64,000 nucleotides of DNA from JAAYYY01 sp964579295. GTDB taxonomy: Bacteria > Chloroflexota > Anaerolineae > Promineifilales > Promineifilaceae. Of the stretch, positions 44,266-54,667 are shown piece after piece. The stretch is taken from contig CAZOGK010000013.1 in assembly GCA_964579295.1 (NCBI GenBank), forward strand, positions 18,933 to 82,932, in the 5' to 3' direction. Under the pieces are notes generated by a model. That model ran no database searches and was not told the DNA's origin. It worked only from the letters and a program-made list of their open reading frames with translations. The position numbers were made by a program, and so were the translations under genes. Within the stretch, counting starts at the first letter, position 1; each line of letters opens with the position of its first letter.

Positions 44266-45162
44266 TTACGGCGCCGCCATGCGCTCGTCGGTCGCCCAGC
44301 GGGCCGCCGGCAGCGGCGGCTTGCGCTCTTCGTCCTGCAGCCAGCGCGCCGCCACGATCAGGACGCCGATCAGGTGCATCATGCTGCCGGGAATCCACAT
44401 GATGATGCCGGCGATACGCTGGTCAGAGAGAACGTCGAGGCCCCAGGGGCGCGGCACGGTCAGGTAGTAGCTGTAAATCGGCTGGTTGGCGAAGGCGATG
44501 GCAATGCCGGTTAGCATCATGGGAGGAATCGCCGCGATGAGGAAGGCCACCCGCGCTGCCCGGCCGAACTGCCTGTGAATCCGGGGCCCGGCGCCGACGA
44601 CGTGCCACCAGTAGAGCATGGCCGGCAGAAAGAAGGAGATGTGCTCCATATCATGCACAAACTGATCGCGCAGCGCCGCATCATAGAGATTCGGGTCGTG
44701 CCAGATGAGTAACGCAACCACGTAGAGCAGCAAGACAAGGCCCGGCCCGGTCGCCGACCGTATGCCGCGCCGGAGAGCCGACCGCCGGTGCAGCGCCGTG
44801 GAGAGCAGCCCGCCGGCCTGGCGCCGCAGCGGCTGGGGCAGCCCCCACAGCAAGAATGGCATCGGGTTCGCCAGCACCAGCAGCGGCGGCGCCATCATCA
44901 CCAGCAGCAAATGCTGAATCATGTGCATGAAGAAGAGCTGCCCGCCGAGCACGTCGATGGGCGAGACCAGCGCCAGCAGGAGCAGCAGCAAGCCAGCCAG
45001 ATAGGCGGCCAGTCGCCAGCCGTTAGCCAGCCGCCGGTGCGACGATTTCTGGCGCAGGCGCCGCCATCCAAGCGTATAGAGCACGCCGAAGATAAGCAGC
45101 GGCAGCAGAACAGCGGGACGCCACTCCCAGGAAAGCAGGATGGCGCGCGTTACAGGGTCCAT
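44266..45162 (-). CDS. ctaG: cytochrome c oxidase assembly factor CtaG (caa3 type)
   Basis: A 298-residue protein with seven or so transmembrane helices, typical of the caa3_CtaG family that helps assemble caa3 oxidases, probably through copper delivery. LVSPIDVLGGQLFFMHMIQHLLLVMMAPPLLVLANP has the His residues expected of the family, and DQFVHDMEHISFFLPAMLYWWHVVG the second His cluster. It begins 7 bases beyond the terminator of the ctaE gene, so its expression depends on readthrough or on an unseen promoter. The start ATG at 45162 follows CAGGCAC. Confidence 0.9.
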   Translation of the reverse strand: MDPVTRAILLSWEWRPAVLLPLLIFGVLYTLGWRRLRQKSSHRRLANGWRLAAYLAGLLLLLLALVSPIDVLGGQLFFMHMIQHLLLVMMAPPLLVLANPMPFLLWGLPQPLRRQAGGLLSTALHRRSALRRGIRSATGPGLVLLLYVVALLIWHDPNLYDAALRDQFVHDMEHISFFLPAMLYWWHVVGAGPRIHRQFGRAARVAFLIAAIPPMMLTGIAIAFANQPIYSYYLTVPRPWGLDVLSDQRIAGIIMWIPGSMMHLIGVLIVAARWLQDEERKPPLPAARWATDERMAAP

Positions 45163-45169
45163 GTGCCTG

Positions 45170-45205
45170 AAAAAAACGCCGGGACGACAGAACCCGCCCC
45201 GGCGT
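45170..45205 (-). terminator. terminator between ctaE and ctaG
   Basis: An 8-base stem (45176-45183 with 45198-45205) followed on the minus strand by a U tract (TTTTTT including 45170-45175). It falls 8 bases before the ctaG start and would limit readthrough from the oxidase genes to the assembly genes. Confidence 0.8.
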
Positions 45206-45234
45206 CCGCTCCATAAAACGAATGTGGCTCGTCG

Positions 45235-45855
45235 TTAGCCGATGTGGACAGCTTCGCCAATGAGATAGAGCGCCGGGTAAAAGAAGACCCAGGCCACGTC
45301 GACGAAGTGCCAGTAGATGGCGGTGGCTTCCACCCCCCAGTGGCGCTCAGGAGTGAATTTACCGCGCACACTATTATACCAGATGATCAGCAGCAGGATG
45401 ACGCCGCTCAGCACGTGCACGGCGTGCAGCCCAGTCATGCCGAAGAAGACGGCGCCAAATGCGCCGTCGCCCGGCGCCACTTCACCGCGCCATTCAAGGC
45501 CGACGACCATCGCCAGAAAGACAGTGCCCAGAAAGGCGGTAACCAACAGCCCGGCATTCAGCATGCGGCGGTCGCCTCGCCCGGCGGCCGTTTCGGCCAG
45601 CGCCATAGAGAGACTGCTGAGCAGAAGGATCGAGGTGCTGAGGAGGCCGAGCACCTGCGACAGCTCCGGGCGCACAATGGCGTCGGTCACCGGATCGCGC
45701 CAGAGATAGAAGCGAGTCATGAGAAGGCCGCCGAAGAGGAAGAGCTCGCTGAAGACAAAGAGCCAGAGACCCAGGCGGTTGTTGCGCAGCTTCTCAGCGT
45801 AGGTCAGCTCCACAGGATCGTGATGATCCTCACGCGGGGTCGCGACAACACTCAT
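45235..45855 (-). CDS. ctaE: cytochrome c oxidase subunit III
   Basis: A 206-residue subunit III with five transmembrane helices, the short form found with caa3 oxidases. NNRLGLWLFVFSELFLFGGLLMTRF opens the first helix and contains the conserved Glu; FGMTGLHAVHVLSGVILLL and the final WHFVDVAWVFFYPALYL are the family motifs. It shares one base with ctaF (stop TGA and start ATG overlap in TGATG). Ends before a rho-independent terminator. Confidence 0.95.
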   Translation of the reverse strand: MSVVATPREDHHDPVELTYAEKLRNNRLGLWLFVFSELFLFGGLLMTRFYLWRDPVTDAIVRPELSQVLGLLSTSILLLSSLSMALAETAAGRGDRRMLNAGLLVTAFLGTVFLAMVVGLEWRGEVAPGDGAFGAVFFGMTGLHAVHVLSGVILLLIIWYNSVRGKFTPERHWGVEATAIYWHFVDVAWVFFYPALYLIGEAVHIG

Positions 45856-46055
45856 CAGTGACTCTCCTCACGCCACAGGCGGTAGACGTGCATAAAGAAC
45901 TGGACGATGATGGCAGCCTTGACCAACGCGATGAGCAGCAAGACGATGGCCGATGGATAGGCCAGGGCTATGAAATATTCGGCGATGGTGAGGGCCGCCA
46001 GCACAATACCGATGATAATGACCAGGCGATAGCTGCCGGCATGCTGTTCGTTCAC
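45855..46055 (-). CDS. ctaF: cytochrome c oxidase subunit IV (short form)
   Basis: A 66-residue membrane protein with two helices (LVIIIGIVLAALTIAEYFIA and SAIVLLLIALVKAAIIVQFFMHV). The KAxIIVQFFMHV motif is typical of prokaryotic cytochrome oxidase subunit IV. The start is GTG at 46055 with a TAAGGAG ribosome site; the longer frame upstream is not conserved. It lies between ctaD and ctaE, as in many caa3 clusters. Confidence 0.85.
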   Translation of the reverse strand: MNEQHAGSYRLVIIIGIVLAALTIAEYFIALAYPSAIVLLLIALVKAAIIVQFFMHVYRLWREESH

Positions 46056-46086
46056 AGGTCGCTCCTTAGCTGTTGCGCCGCTGCGC

Positions 46087-47979
<1,893 letters not shown>

Positions 47980-47992
47980 CAGCAAGGCTCCT

Positions 47993-49048
47993 TTACTCGG
48001 AAAGGCTCATGATGTAGGCCAGGAGATCGTCGAGAATGCTGATCTCGCCGTCGTATTTAGCCTCTTCAGTGGCAAATAGATCTTCAAAGATCTGCGGCAT
48101 GATATTGGCGCTATACCCGGCGTGAATCTGATCGTTGGGCGCGATGATTGACGTCACTAGATAGTCATCGTCCGCTAGCACTGTCTCGCCACTGGCAAGC
48201 TCGATCTCCGCGCCGTAGAGGTCCTGCCATGTCGGCCCGGCCAGCGCCGTGCCATCGGTAGAGTGACAGCCGGTGCAGCCAAACTGCTGCGACCAGAGCA
48301 GGCCGCGCTCTACCGGCTCCAGCTCGGTTACGCTCGTACTGCTCTCCTGCACCCAGCTATCGAACTCGGAGGCGGAGACAACGCGAACGTCGGAAATCAT
48401 ATAGGCATGGCTGGTGCCGCAAATCTCGGCGCAGCGCGTCTTGTAATCTCCCTGCTCTGTTGGCGTCATGCGCAGCTCGTGCACCTGACCCGGAACGAGA
48501 TCCTGCTTGACGCGAAACTCTGGCACCCAGAAGCTGTGCAGGACGTCGAGCGACGTCATCTCCAGGCGAACCTTCTGGTTGACCGGAATAACCAGCTCAT
48601 CGCTGCTGATATCGCCATGTTCCGGGTAGGTGAAGCGCCAGGACCATTGCTGGCCCACCACCTGCACGGTCATCTCGTCGTCCGAGGGCCGGATAATATC
48701 GGTCAGCAGCCGCGCTCCCCAGACGCCAAAGACAATGACGAGAACCAGCGGCAAAATAGTCCAGGCAATTTCTAGGCCGGTGTGCCCGTGGAAATGGTCG
48801 CCCTCGACGTCCTCCGGCTCGTCTGGCCGGCGCCGAAAGGCGACGACGCTGTAGAGCATAAAGGTGACGACGAGCGCAAACAGAAAAGAGATGAGGATAA
48901 AGTGGCCCCGGAAGAGCGAATCGATAGCGATGGCTTCTTCACTCGCGGCCGGCGGCAGGGCGTAAATGGCTTCCAGAACCACATACGTCACAATCGCACC
49001 TACCACGACTAACACTGCCACGATGGCAAAATGTCTCGCGTACTTCAT
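47993..49048 (-). CDS. ctaC: cytochrome c oxidase subunit II fused to cytochrome c
   Basis: A 351-residue caa3-type subunit II. Two N-terminal helices (about 8-30 and 48-72, with a third near 92-112), then the CuA domain with H171, C206, E208, C210, H214, M217 (CAEICGTSHAYM), then a class I cytochrome c domain with CTGCH (258-262) and a Met ligand in ANIMPQIF. The protein accepts electrons directly from the complex III or ACIII side, with no separate cytochrome c needed. The ATG has an AAAGGAG ribosome site; a promoter is seen 150 bases upstream. It starts the ctaC-D-F-E operon. Confidence 0.95.
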   Translation of the reverse strand: MKYARHFAIVAVLVVVGAIVTYVVLEAIYALPPAASEEAIAIDSLFRGHFILISFLFALVVTFMLYSVVAFRRRPDEPEDVEGDHFHGHTGLEIAWTILPLVLVIVFGVWGARLLTDIIRPSDDEMTVQVVGQQWSWRFTYPEHGDISSDELVIPVNQKVRLEMTSLDVLHSFWVPEFRVKQDLVPGQVHELRMTPTEQGDYKTRCAEICGTSHAYMISDVRVVSASEFDSWVQESSTSVTELEPVERGLLWSQQFGCTGCHSTDGTALAGPTWQDLYGAEIELASGETVLADDDYLVTSIIAPNDQIHAGYSANIMPQIFEDLFATEEAKYDGEISILDDLLAYIMSLSE

Positions 49049-49198
49049 TATGCTCCTTTCTTACGCTCTTTGACAGGCCTGGATAGGTCTGATCTTCTCG
49101 TCCGCTCCAGTTCGCGCCACCTCAGGCGGACGGGACGATCTCTCCGCCGGCAGGCGAGGAGATCAATTCTGCGCATTTTATCACAAGCAACCCCGGCT

Positions 49199-49227
49199 AT
49201 TCTACCGAGCCGGGCATAGCTCGTCAA
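49199..49227 (-). promoter_or_regulatory. promoter of the ctaC operon
   Basis: TTGACG (49222-49227), 17-base spacer, TAGAAT (49199-49204) on the minus strand. The predicted start near 49192 gives a leader of about 144 bases, which is the longest in the window. The 257-base gap upstream of ctaC otherwise holds only this and the terminator at 49243. Confidence 0.65.
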
Positions 49228-49239
49228 AAGAATCCGCGT

Positions 49240-49270
49240 AAAGGCGCTGTTCTCAAGCGGAAACAGCGCC
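49240..49270 (-). terminator. weak terminator of the ECF sigma factor gene
   Basis: Stem GGCGCTGTT (49243-49251) with AACAGCGCC (49262-49270), 10-base loop, followed on the minus strand by only TTTA. It stands between the sigma factor and the ctaC promoter. Confidence 0.6.
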
Positions 49271-49305
49271 GGCAGCCAGCCGCAGGCTCCACAGGCTCCA
49301 CATTG

Positions 49306-49923
49306 CTACTGATCACTCTCCGGTTCGCGCCGGCGCCACAAGCTGCGCCAGATCCGCCGCGGCTCCGGCGTCTCGATCTCCTGGCGCAGAGCCAGCAGGG
49401 TCCGGTGGTAGAGGGATTTGATAGCGCCCTCGCTGCGCCCCATCACCTCGCCAATCTCCGCGTTGCTGAGCTGGTCGACAAACTTCAGTGTGAGCAGCTC
49501 CTGGCGCTCGCCCGGCAGCGTGCGGATCGCCTCCAGCAGCCTGGCCCGGTCTTCAAGAAGCGCCGTGATATCTTCAGGCCCCTTGCCGGCCACGTGCCAC
49601 TGCGCCAGGTCGTCGATGTCAATTGTCGGCCGGCGGCTGTTATCGCGGTGCCAGTTCGCCACCAGGTTGTGCGCAATACGGTAGAGCCAGGCTGAAAAAG
49701 CGTAGCCGCGGTCCTCATAGCCGTCGATGTTTTGCAGAGCGCGGACGAAGACACGCGCCGTGAGGTCCTCGGCGTCGGCCGCGTTACCCGTCCGGTAATA
49801 AATGTAGCTGTATATCTTCTCGACATAGCGTTCGTACAACAGGCCGAACGCTTCGCGATTCACTTTGGCCTGCGCGACGAGAGTCGCCTCGTCTGCCTTT
49901 CGGTCCACACATACCTCTGCCAC
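49306..49923 (-). CDS. ECF-type RNA polymerase sigma factor
   Basis: A 205-residue group 4 sigma factor. Region 2 is FGLLYERYVEKIYSYIYYRTGNAADAEDLTARVFVRALQNID with the -10 binding helix AFSAWLYRIAHNLVANWHRD; region 4 is LTLKFVDQLSNAEIGEVMGRSEGAIKSLYHRTLLAL (helix-turn-helix for -35). No anti-sigma gene is adjacent on this strand. A TATACT box on the minus strand at 49990-49995 may be its promoter, about 60 bases upstream. Target genes unknown; divergent from the deacetylase gene. Confidence 0.93.
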   Translation of the reverse strand: MAEVCVDRKADEATLVAQAKVNREAFGLLYERYVEKIYSYIYYRTGNAADAEDLTARVFVRALQNIDGYEDRGYAFSAWLYRIAHNLVANWHRDNSRRPTIDIDDLAQWHVAGKGPEDITALLEDRARLLEAIRTLPGERQELLTLKFVDQLSNAEIGEVMGRSEGAIKSLYHRTLLALRQEIETPEPRRIWRSLWRRREPESDQ

Positions 49924-50045
49924 TGGCCGGCTCCTGGCACGCTTTCAAGACGGGCGTCATAAAGGGGAAGCGCCGGAACGTTAGAGGCGAGTATAACAAA
50001 AGCGCTTGCGCCTGCCAGCGTCTTGACTGCGATCCGGCGCTCGGC

Positions 50046-50051
50046 TATCCT
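50046..50051 (+). promoter_or_regulatory. -10 box (TATCCT) 7 bases before the deacetylase ATG
   Basis: The distance to the ATG at 50059 implies a leaderless or near-leaderless transcript. The box matches the TANNNT form seen before other leaderless-looking genes here. Confidence 0.4.
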
Positions 50052-50058
50052 CGCCCCG

Positions 50059-51123
50059 ATGGCAGAGCGAGCTAACCCCGGGATGCGCGTGGACGGTATT
50101 GGCTGCGCCGGATTGCTCTTCCTGGTGATGATGGTGCTGGTCGCCGCGGCCAACGTCATTGCCCCGGAAGAGGCCGAACCGGCGGCGCTGGCGGTTACCA
50201 TGCCGCCGACGGTCACCGCCACGGCGACGCTGCCCCCACAGAATCCACGAACGCTGGCCCCGGCTCTTGTCTTTGTCGAGGAGCCGCCAACGCCCCTCCC
50301 GCAACCCAGCGCAGCGGCGCCGCCTACGGCTGTCGTCTTGCCCACGGCGACCGGTACCTCTGTGCCGCCGGCGGCCATTGTGCCTCCGCCTGCGCTCGGC
50401 GACGGGGCCGCTTTGCCGGAACCGGCCGGCGGGGTAACGGCTACGGTCAGAGTGCCGATCTTGATGTACCATTACATCAGCGACCCGCCTGAGGACGCCG
50501 ACATTTACCGCGAAGACCTGTCGGTCTCGCCGGCAGACTTCCGCCAGCAGCTCCAGTACCTGGCCGACAACGGCTATAGCACGATCGACCTCTACGATCT
50601 GGCGCTGGCAGTGGCGCGCCGCAAGGCGCTGCCGCCGAAACCCGTGATTCTCACCTTTGACGACGGCTACCTGGACCATTACACAAACGCCTTTCCTCTG
50701 CTGCAGGAGTTTGGCTTCACCGGCACCTTTTTTATCATTACCGCCTACGTCGATAATCAGAATCCGGCCCATATGAGCTGGTCGATGATCACGGAGATGG
50801 CCGCGGCGGGCATGCGCATCGAATCCCATACCAAGACACACCCAGACCTGAGCGAAGCGAACCGGGAAGAGCTGGTCTGGCAGATCCTCGGCTCGCAGGA
50901 AACGCTGGCGGCGCACATTGGCTACACGCCCCGCTTCCTCTGCTATCCCGGCGGGCGTTACAGCGAGGAGACCATCGACATGCTGCAGGAGCTGGACTTC
51001 TGGGGCGCCGTCACCACTGCCGGCGGCAACTATCATACGTACGAGGGTCGCTATGAGTGGTCGCGGGTGCGTATGCGCTACACGACGACCCTGCCCATCT
51101 TCGCCGCCCTGCTGGACGCATAG
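50059..51123 (+). CDS. polysaccharide deacetylase family protein (CE4, NodB homology)
   Basis: A 354-residue membrane-anchored protein: a short N-terminus, a transmembrane helix (about residues 12-36, GIGCAGLLFLVMMVLVAAANVI), a long Thr/Pro/Ala linker, then the NodB domain. VILTFDDGYLDHY carries the metal-binding Asp pair and IESHTKTHPDL the HxxxH metal site; RFLCYPGGRYSEE is motif 3. It would remove N-acetyl groups from a wall or surface polysaccharide. Start is ATG 50059 or 50080; the first has a -10 box right before it. The next gene begins 8 bases after its stop. Confidence 0.9.
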   Translation: MAERANPGMRVDGIGCAGLLFLVMMVLVAAANVIAPEEAEPAALAVTMPPTVTATATLPPQNPRTLAPALVFVEEPPTPLPQPSAAAPPTAVVLPTATGTSVPPAAIVPPPALGDGAALPEPAGGVTATVRVPILMYHYISDPPEDADIYREDLSVSPADFRQQLQYLADNGYSTIDLYDLALAVARRKALPPKPVILTFDDGYLDHYTNAFPLLQEFGFTGTFFIITAYVDNQNPAHMSWSMITEMAAAGMRIESHTKTHPDLSEANREELVWQILGSQETLAAHIGYTPRFLCYPGGRYSEETIDMLQELDFWGAVTTAGGNYHTYEGRYEWSRVRMRYTTTLPIFAALLDA

Positions 51124-51131
51124 GTCGCGCG

Positions 51132-51650
51132 ATGGATTCTGGGCGGCCGACCAGCGGCGATCAGCCATTTTTCGCCGCCAGCCAGTGGGGCTGTTTCCTC
51201 TTCCTGGCGGCGCTGGCCCTCGTGTCTGTGGGCAGCGCCCTACGCGCGCTGAGCGGCGGACCAACCACGAGCTACGAGGGAGTAATGGGTGAGGTAGAGC
51301 GGCAGCAGGCTGCGCCGTGGCGCACCAGTTACCACGTCACAATTGCCGGGGAGAGCGGCGCACCGGCGCCACTACGGCTACGCAACCAGGGCAGGATTCT
51401 CGATTACCTGCAGGCTGCGGCGCCGTCCGGCCCGGTGCGCATCACGGCGCGTGATGGGGTGGTCCGCGCGCTGACTGACCTCGCCGACGGTGAGACTATC
51501 GCCGAGCCGGAAGCGCCGCAAGGCCTATTGCTGGCCAGCGCCATCCTGCCGTTCCTGCTGCTGGCCTTCTTTGCCTGGCCCTGGCTGACGGCGCGCCGGG
51601 CCGGGGCCGAAGCAGCGCGACCGCTGACGAGCGGCGACGAGGAGGAGTAG
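51132..51650 (+). CDS. two-helix membrane protein with an extracytoplasmic domain, unknown function
   Basis: A 172-residue protein with transmembrane helices at about 22-42 and 133-153 and a beta-rich domain between them; no family recognised. It follows the polysaccharide deacetylase by 8 bases, and precedes the folate genes by 3 bases. The long frame upstream (from 51057) overlaps the deacetylase gene and is not used. Its role may relate to the deacetylase, but this is only context. Confidence 0.7.
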   Translation: MDSGRPTSGDQPFFAASQWGCFLFLAALALVSVGSALRALSGGPTTSYEGVMGEVERQQAAPWRTSYHVTIAGESGAPAPLRLRNQGRILDYLQAAAPSGPVRITARDGVVRALTDLADGETIAEPEAPQGLLLASAILPFLLLAFFAWPWLTARRAGAEAARPLTSGDEEE

Positions 51651-51653
51651 CGC

Positions 51654-52391
51654 ATGAGCGGCAAGCTGGCAGGTAAGAGAGCGGTGGTCACCGGCGGGGC
51701 CGTCCGTGTTGGCCGGGCCATCGTTCTGGCGCTGGCGGAAGCCGGCTGCAACGTGGTCATCCACTATAGCAGCTCCGCCGGGCCGGCGCAGGAAACGGCG
51801 GCGGCAGCGGCTGCTTTCGGCGTGCAGGTGCAGACCGTCTGCGCCGATCTCAGCCGGCAGGAGGAAACAGAGGCGCTCATCCCGGCGGCGGTCCGGGCAG
51901 CCGGCCCTCTCGACATCCTGATTAACAACGCCGGCATCTTTGAAGAAGGTGGCCTGGCGCAGGCGAGCGCGCCGCAATGGGAGCGCGAGATGAGCATCAA
52001 CCTGCGCGCCCCCTTCTTCCTCAGTCAGGCTTTTGTGCGCCAGCTCACGGCCGAACGTTCGGGCCAGATCGTGAACATCAGCGATGCGCGCGTGCGGCGC
52101 GCCGGCAGCGACCACCTCATCTACCGGCTAACTAAGGCCGGCCTGGTAACACTGACCCGCTCGCTGGCCCTAGAGCTAGCGCCGCGGGTGCGCGTCAACG
52201 CCGTGGCGCTGGGCGCAATTCTGCCGCCGCCGGGCGAGGACGACGACTACCTGCAGCGGCTGGCACAGGAGCGCGTACCCCTGCGCCGGGCCGGCAGCGC
52301 CGAGCTGGTGGCGGCCAACGTGCTGCACCTGCTGCAGCAGCCGTTCCTGACCGGCGTCATCCTCCCGCTCGACGGCGGCGAATTTCTCTAA
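51654..52391 (+). CDS. pteridine reductase-like SDR (FolM-like)
   Basis: A 245-residue classical SDR. KRAVVTGGAVRVGRAIVLAL has the TGxxxRxGxx motif with Arg that prefers NADPH; ILINNAGIFEEGG and YRLTKAGLVTLTRSLAL (YxxxK) complete the active site. The Arg in GAVRVG and context immediately upstream of folB and folK suggest a pteridine reductase or dihydromonapterin/dihydrofolate reductase (FolM) rather than a fatty-acid enzyme. The ATG at 51654 is 3 bases after the previous stop, so it may be coupled. Confidence 0.85.
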   Translation: MSGKLAGKRAVVTGGAVRVGRAIVLALAEAGCNVVIHYSSSAGPAQETAAAAAAFGVQVQTVCADLSRQEETEALIPAAVRAAGPLDILINNAGIFEEGGLAQASAPQWEREMSINLRAPFFLSQAFVRQLTAERSGQIVNISDARVRRAGSDHLIYRLTKAGLVTLTRSLALELAPRVRVNAVALGAILPPPGEDDDYLQRLAQERVPLRRAGSAELVAANVLHLLQQPFLTGVILPLDGGEFL

Positions 52392-52403
52392 CCGAGGAGA
52401 GAA

Positions 52404-52772
52404 ATGGACAAGATCATCATCAAAGATTTGCTCGTGCGCGGCATTCTGGGCATCAATCCGGAAGAACGCGAGAAGATGCAGAACATCCTGATTAACGTGA
52501 CGCTCTACGCGGACATACGTGCGGCAGCGGCGACGGATGACATCGAGGACGCCGTCAACTACAGGTCGATCACCAAGCGCATTATCGACCACGTCGAGAG
52601 TTCATCTGATTTCCTGGTGGAAAAGCTCGTGACCGACCTGGCGCGAATCATCATCAGCGAAAATGAGCAGGTCCAGCGCGCCCAGATTCGGGTCGAAAAG
52701 CCCGGCGCGCTACGCTTTGCCCGCTCGGTTGGCATCGAGATCGAGAGGAGCCGGGACGATTTTTCCACATGA
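52404..52772 (+). CDS. folB: dihydroneopterin aldolase
   Basis: Converts 7,8-dihydroneopterin to 6-hydroxymethyl-dihydropterin and glycolaldehyde in folate synthesis. The 122-residue protein is the standard FolB size: DKIIIKDLLVRGILGINPEEREKMQNILIN, DAVNYRSITKRIIDHVESSSDFLVEKL, and the late VEKPGALRFARSVGIEIER with the Lys that acts as acid/base. Tetramer/octamer enzyme in the cytoplasm. A GAGGAGA ribosome site precedes its ATG. Its stop overlaps the folK start (ATGA). Confidence 0.93.
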   Translation: MDKIIIKDLLVRGILGINPEEREKMQNILINVTLYADIRAAAATDDIEDAVNYRSITKRIIDHVESSSDFLVEKLVTDLARIIISENEQVQRAQIRVEKPGALRFARSVGIEIERSRDDFST

Positions 52773-53335
52773 GGCGCGCGGTGATCAGCCTGGGCTCAAA
52801 CGTCGATAAAGAAAAGAACATGCCGGCGGCGGTCGCTCTGCTCGGCCAGCGCTGCCGTCTACTGGCGGTGTCTCCGCTTTATGAAACGCTGCCGATGGGG
52901 CTGCACGATCAGGGCAACTTCTTTAACGCCGCCGTGCTCGTGGAAACGGAGCGGACGCCGGACGAGCTAAAGGAAGAAGTACTGGACTGGCTGGAAAGCG
53001 CGCTGGGACGGGTGCGCCAGGAAGACAAGAACGCGCCGCGCACCATTGACGCCGATCTGACACTCTATAACGGCCAGATTATGGACTACAAGGGTCATCA
53101 CGTTCCCGACCCTGATCTGCTGCGCTTTGCCCATGTCGCCGTGCCTGTCGCCGACCTCTTGCCGCAAGAGCGCCACCCGGAAACGGGCGAGCCGCTGCCG
53201 GCGCTGGCGGAGCGGCTGGCGGCGCGCGCTGCCCGCAAATACGGCGTGCAGGTGCTCTGGCCCCGGCCCGATTTTGACCTGCTTAAGGCGTCGCAGTCGC
53301 CGTCGGCGAGGGGACCAGTAGACTCTGGAACGTGA
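52769..53335 (+). CDS. folK: 6-hydroxymethyl-dihydropterin pyrophosphokinase
   Basis: Adds pyrophosphate from ATP to 6-hydroxymethyl-dihydropterin, the next step after FolB. The 188-residue sequence shows AVISLGSNVDKEKNMPAAV, SPLYETLPMGLHDQGNFFNAAVLVET, and the signature APRTIDADLTLYNG (the RxxDxDL metal site). The C-terminal extension after LWPRPDFDL is not conserved and overlaps the convergent gene by 53 bases, so the functional C-terminus may end earlier. FolP, FolC and FolE are not in the window. Confidence 0.93.
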   Translation: MRRAVISLGSNVDKEKNMPAAVALLGQRCRLLAVSPLYETLPMGLHDQGNFFNAAVLVETERTPDELKEEVLDWLESALGRVRQEDKNAPRTIDADLTLYNGQIMDYKGHHVPDPDLLRFAHVAVPVADLLPQERHPETGEPLPALAERLAARAARKYGVQVLWPRPDFDLLKASQSPSARGPVDSGT

Positions 53336-54212
53336 GGCGCCAGCCGCCGGCCGGACTCGCCACACAGGGCTCAATACGCAGCCCGCTGATCTCGGGGCTG
53401 CCGCCGGCCAGTACAACGCTGTAGGAAACGTCGGCTTCCATGACGAAGTCGGCATAGCCGGGGCTCTGGTCCAGCCGGAAGCCGGTGAAGAAGCTATCGC
53501 GCCCTCCTTCCCAGGTAACAATCACTTCGGCGCCGGGCAGCGGATCGAGGCCGGCGTCGAGCACTTCGACGACAATCAGGGGAGTGGGCTCGTCCGGCGC
53601 GCAGAACCGCTCCTGGCTTAAGAGCCGGAAGGCCGGGCGGGGCGTCGCCGTCGGGCGCGGCGTCGGCGAAGGTGTCAGCGTCGGTCGCAGGGTATTGGTC
53701 GGAAAAGGGGATGGGCTGGGCGTAGGTAAAAGCGTCGCCGTCGGGGTGACGAGGGCTACGGTAGCCGTCGCCGTCACCACGGGCGCTTCGGGCGTGGGAT
53801 TAAACAGAGCCAGCGCCGGATTACTTCCCCCCAGCAGGCGCGTCAGCGTTGCCAGGTTGCGCACGCTGTCCGCCGGATCTCCTGCGCGCAGCGAGCGCTC
53901 AAAGAGCGCTGCCACGCGCTGCGCCAGATCGGGATCGTCCAGCGCCGACAGCCGTCTCTGCGCCATCTCCCAGTCGCCCGTATAGGCATAGCTCTGGCTG
54001 ACGAGGAAAATATACTCCTCCTGGTAGCGGGCGCTCATCCGCGACGGCAACGCATCGACGTAGATAATGGGGTTGAGCAGCCAGGCATAGACGAGGCCAC
54101 CTGCCAGCCCCAGCAGCAGGCCGAGGAGGAGCAGGCTGCTGCGCGCCACGCGCGGCGGCGGCTCAGGGGGAGGGCCCGCCTGCCGCTCGCGAAAGCGCCG
54201 GCTACGAAACAT
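53283..54212 (-). CDS. membrane-anchored protein with Thr/Pro-rich linker, paralogous to its upstream neighbour
   Basis: A 309-residue protein: cytoplasmic basic N-terminus, one transmembrane helix (about residues 22-45, LLLLGLLLGLAGGLVYAWLL), an alpha-helical domain (about 55-135), a long Thr/Pro-rich linker, and a beta-rich C-terminal domain (RFCAPDEPTPLIVVEVLDAGLDPLPGAEVIVTW). The N-terminal domain pattern RYQEEYIFLVSQSYAYTGDW matches that of the 135-residue protein next upstream. No family is recognised; the helix-turn pattern is like tetratricopeptide-type repeats. It begins at ATG 54212, overlapping the end of that gene by 11 bases. It converges with folK. Confidence 0.75.
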   Translation of the reverse strand: MFRSRRFRERQAGPPPEPPPRVARSSLLLLGLLLGLAGGLVYAWLLNPIIYVDALPSRMSARYQEEYIFLVSQSYAYTGDWEMAQRRLSALDDPDLAQRVAALFERSLRAGDPADSVRNLATLTRLLGGSNPALALFNPTPEAPVVTATATVALVTPTATLLPTPSPSPFPTNTLRPTLTPSPTPRPTATPRPAFRLLSQERFCAPDEPTPLIVVEVLDAGLDPLPGAEVIVTWEGGRDSFFTGFRLDQSPGYADFVMEADVSYSVVLAGGSPEISGLRIEPCVASPAGGWRLTFQSLLVPSPTATATP

Positions 54213-54609
54213 CGTCCCCGGTTGCCCCCTGCCCGGCTCCATCGAGGTAAGGCGCCATCGCCGGCGAGGAGAGACCGAGGTCGGCGGCCAGGCGCACCAG
54301 CGGCCGGATTTCGCGCTGCTCGTCGCGACCGGAGAGAATCGTATCGACCGTGAGCGACAGCAGCCAGCGGTCAGGCTCGGGCTCGCCGAGACTGGAGAGG
54401 CGGCGGCGCGCGCCGTCCAGGTCGCCGTCGAGGGCATAGGCCTGGGCGATCATCAGCGCATACTCGCGCTGGTAATCGTCGCGCAATATGGAGGGATCGG
54501 TGTTGGTGAATTCCGGCGGCCAGACGACCCAGCCGAGATAGAGTCCGGCGCTTATCCCCACAACCAGCCCGAGGCCGATCCAGAGGATGACCCGCTTCCA
54601 GTTACCCAT
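54202..54609 (-). CDS. small membrane-anchored paralogue of the 54212 protein
   Basis: A 135-residue protein: one N-terminal transmembrane helix (about 8-30), then the helical domain with DDYQREYALMIAQAYALDGDL (compare RYQEEYIFLVSQSYAYTGDW next door) and ARRRLSSLGEPEPDRW. It lacks the linker and beta domain. The arrangement looks like tandem duplication followed by divergence. It overlaps the next gene by 11 bases. Function unknown. Confidence 0.75.
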   Translation of the reverse strand: MGNWKRVILWIGLGLVVGISAGLYLGWVVWPPEFTNTDPSILRDDYQREYALMIAQAYALDGDLDGARRRLSSLGEPEPDRWLLSLTVDTILSGRDEQREIRPLVRLAADLGLSSPAMAPYLDGAGQGATGDDVS

Positions 54610-54667
54610 AGGGCCTCAAGTGTGGTCTAAGGGCCGGGCGCTGTCAAGCACACGGCTACAGCCCATG

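Noticed and set aside
53283..53335. Frameshift or fusion at the folK end
   Set aside because: The folK reading frame overlaps the convergent gene by 53 bases; both frames are open with plausible ends, so an overlap is simpler than an error.
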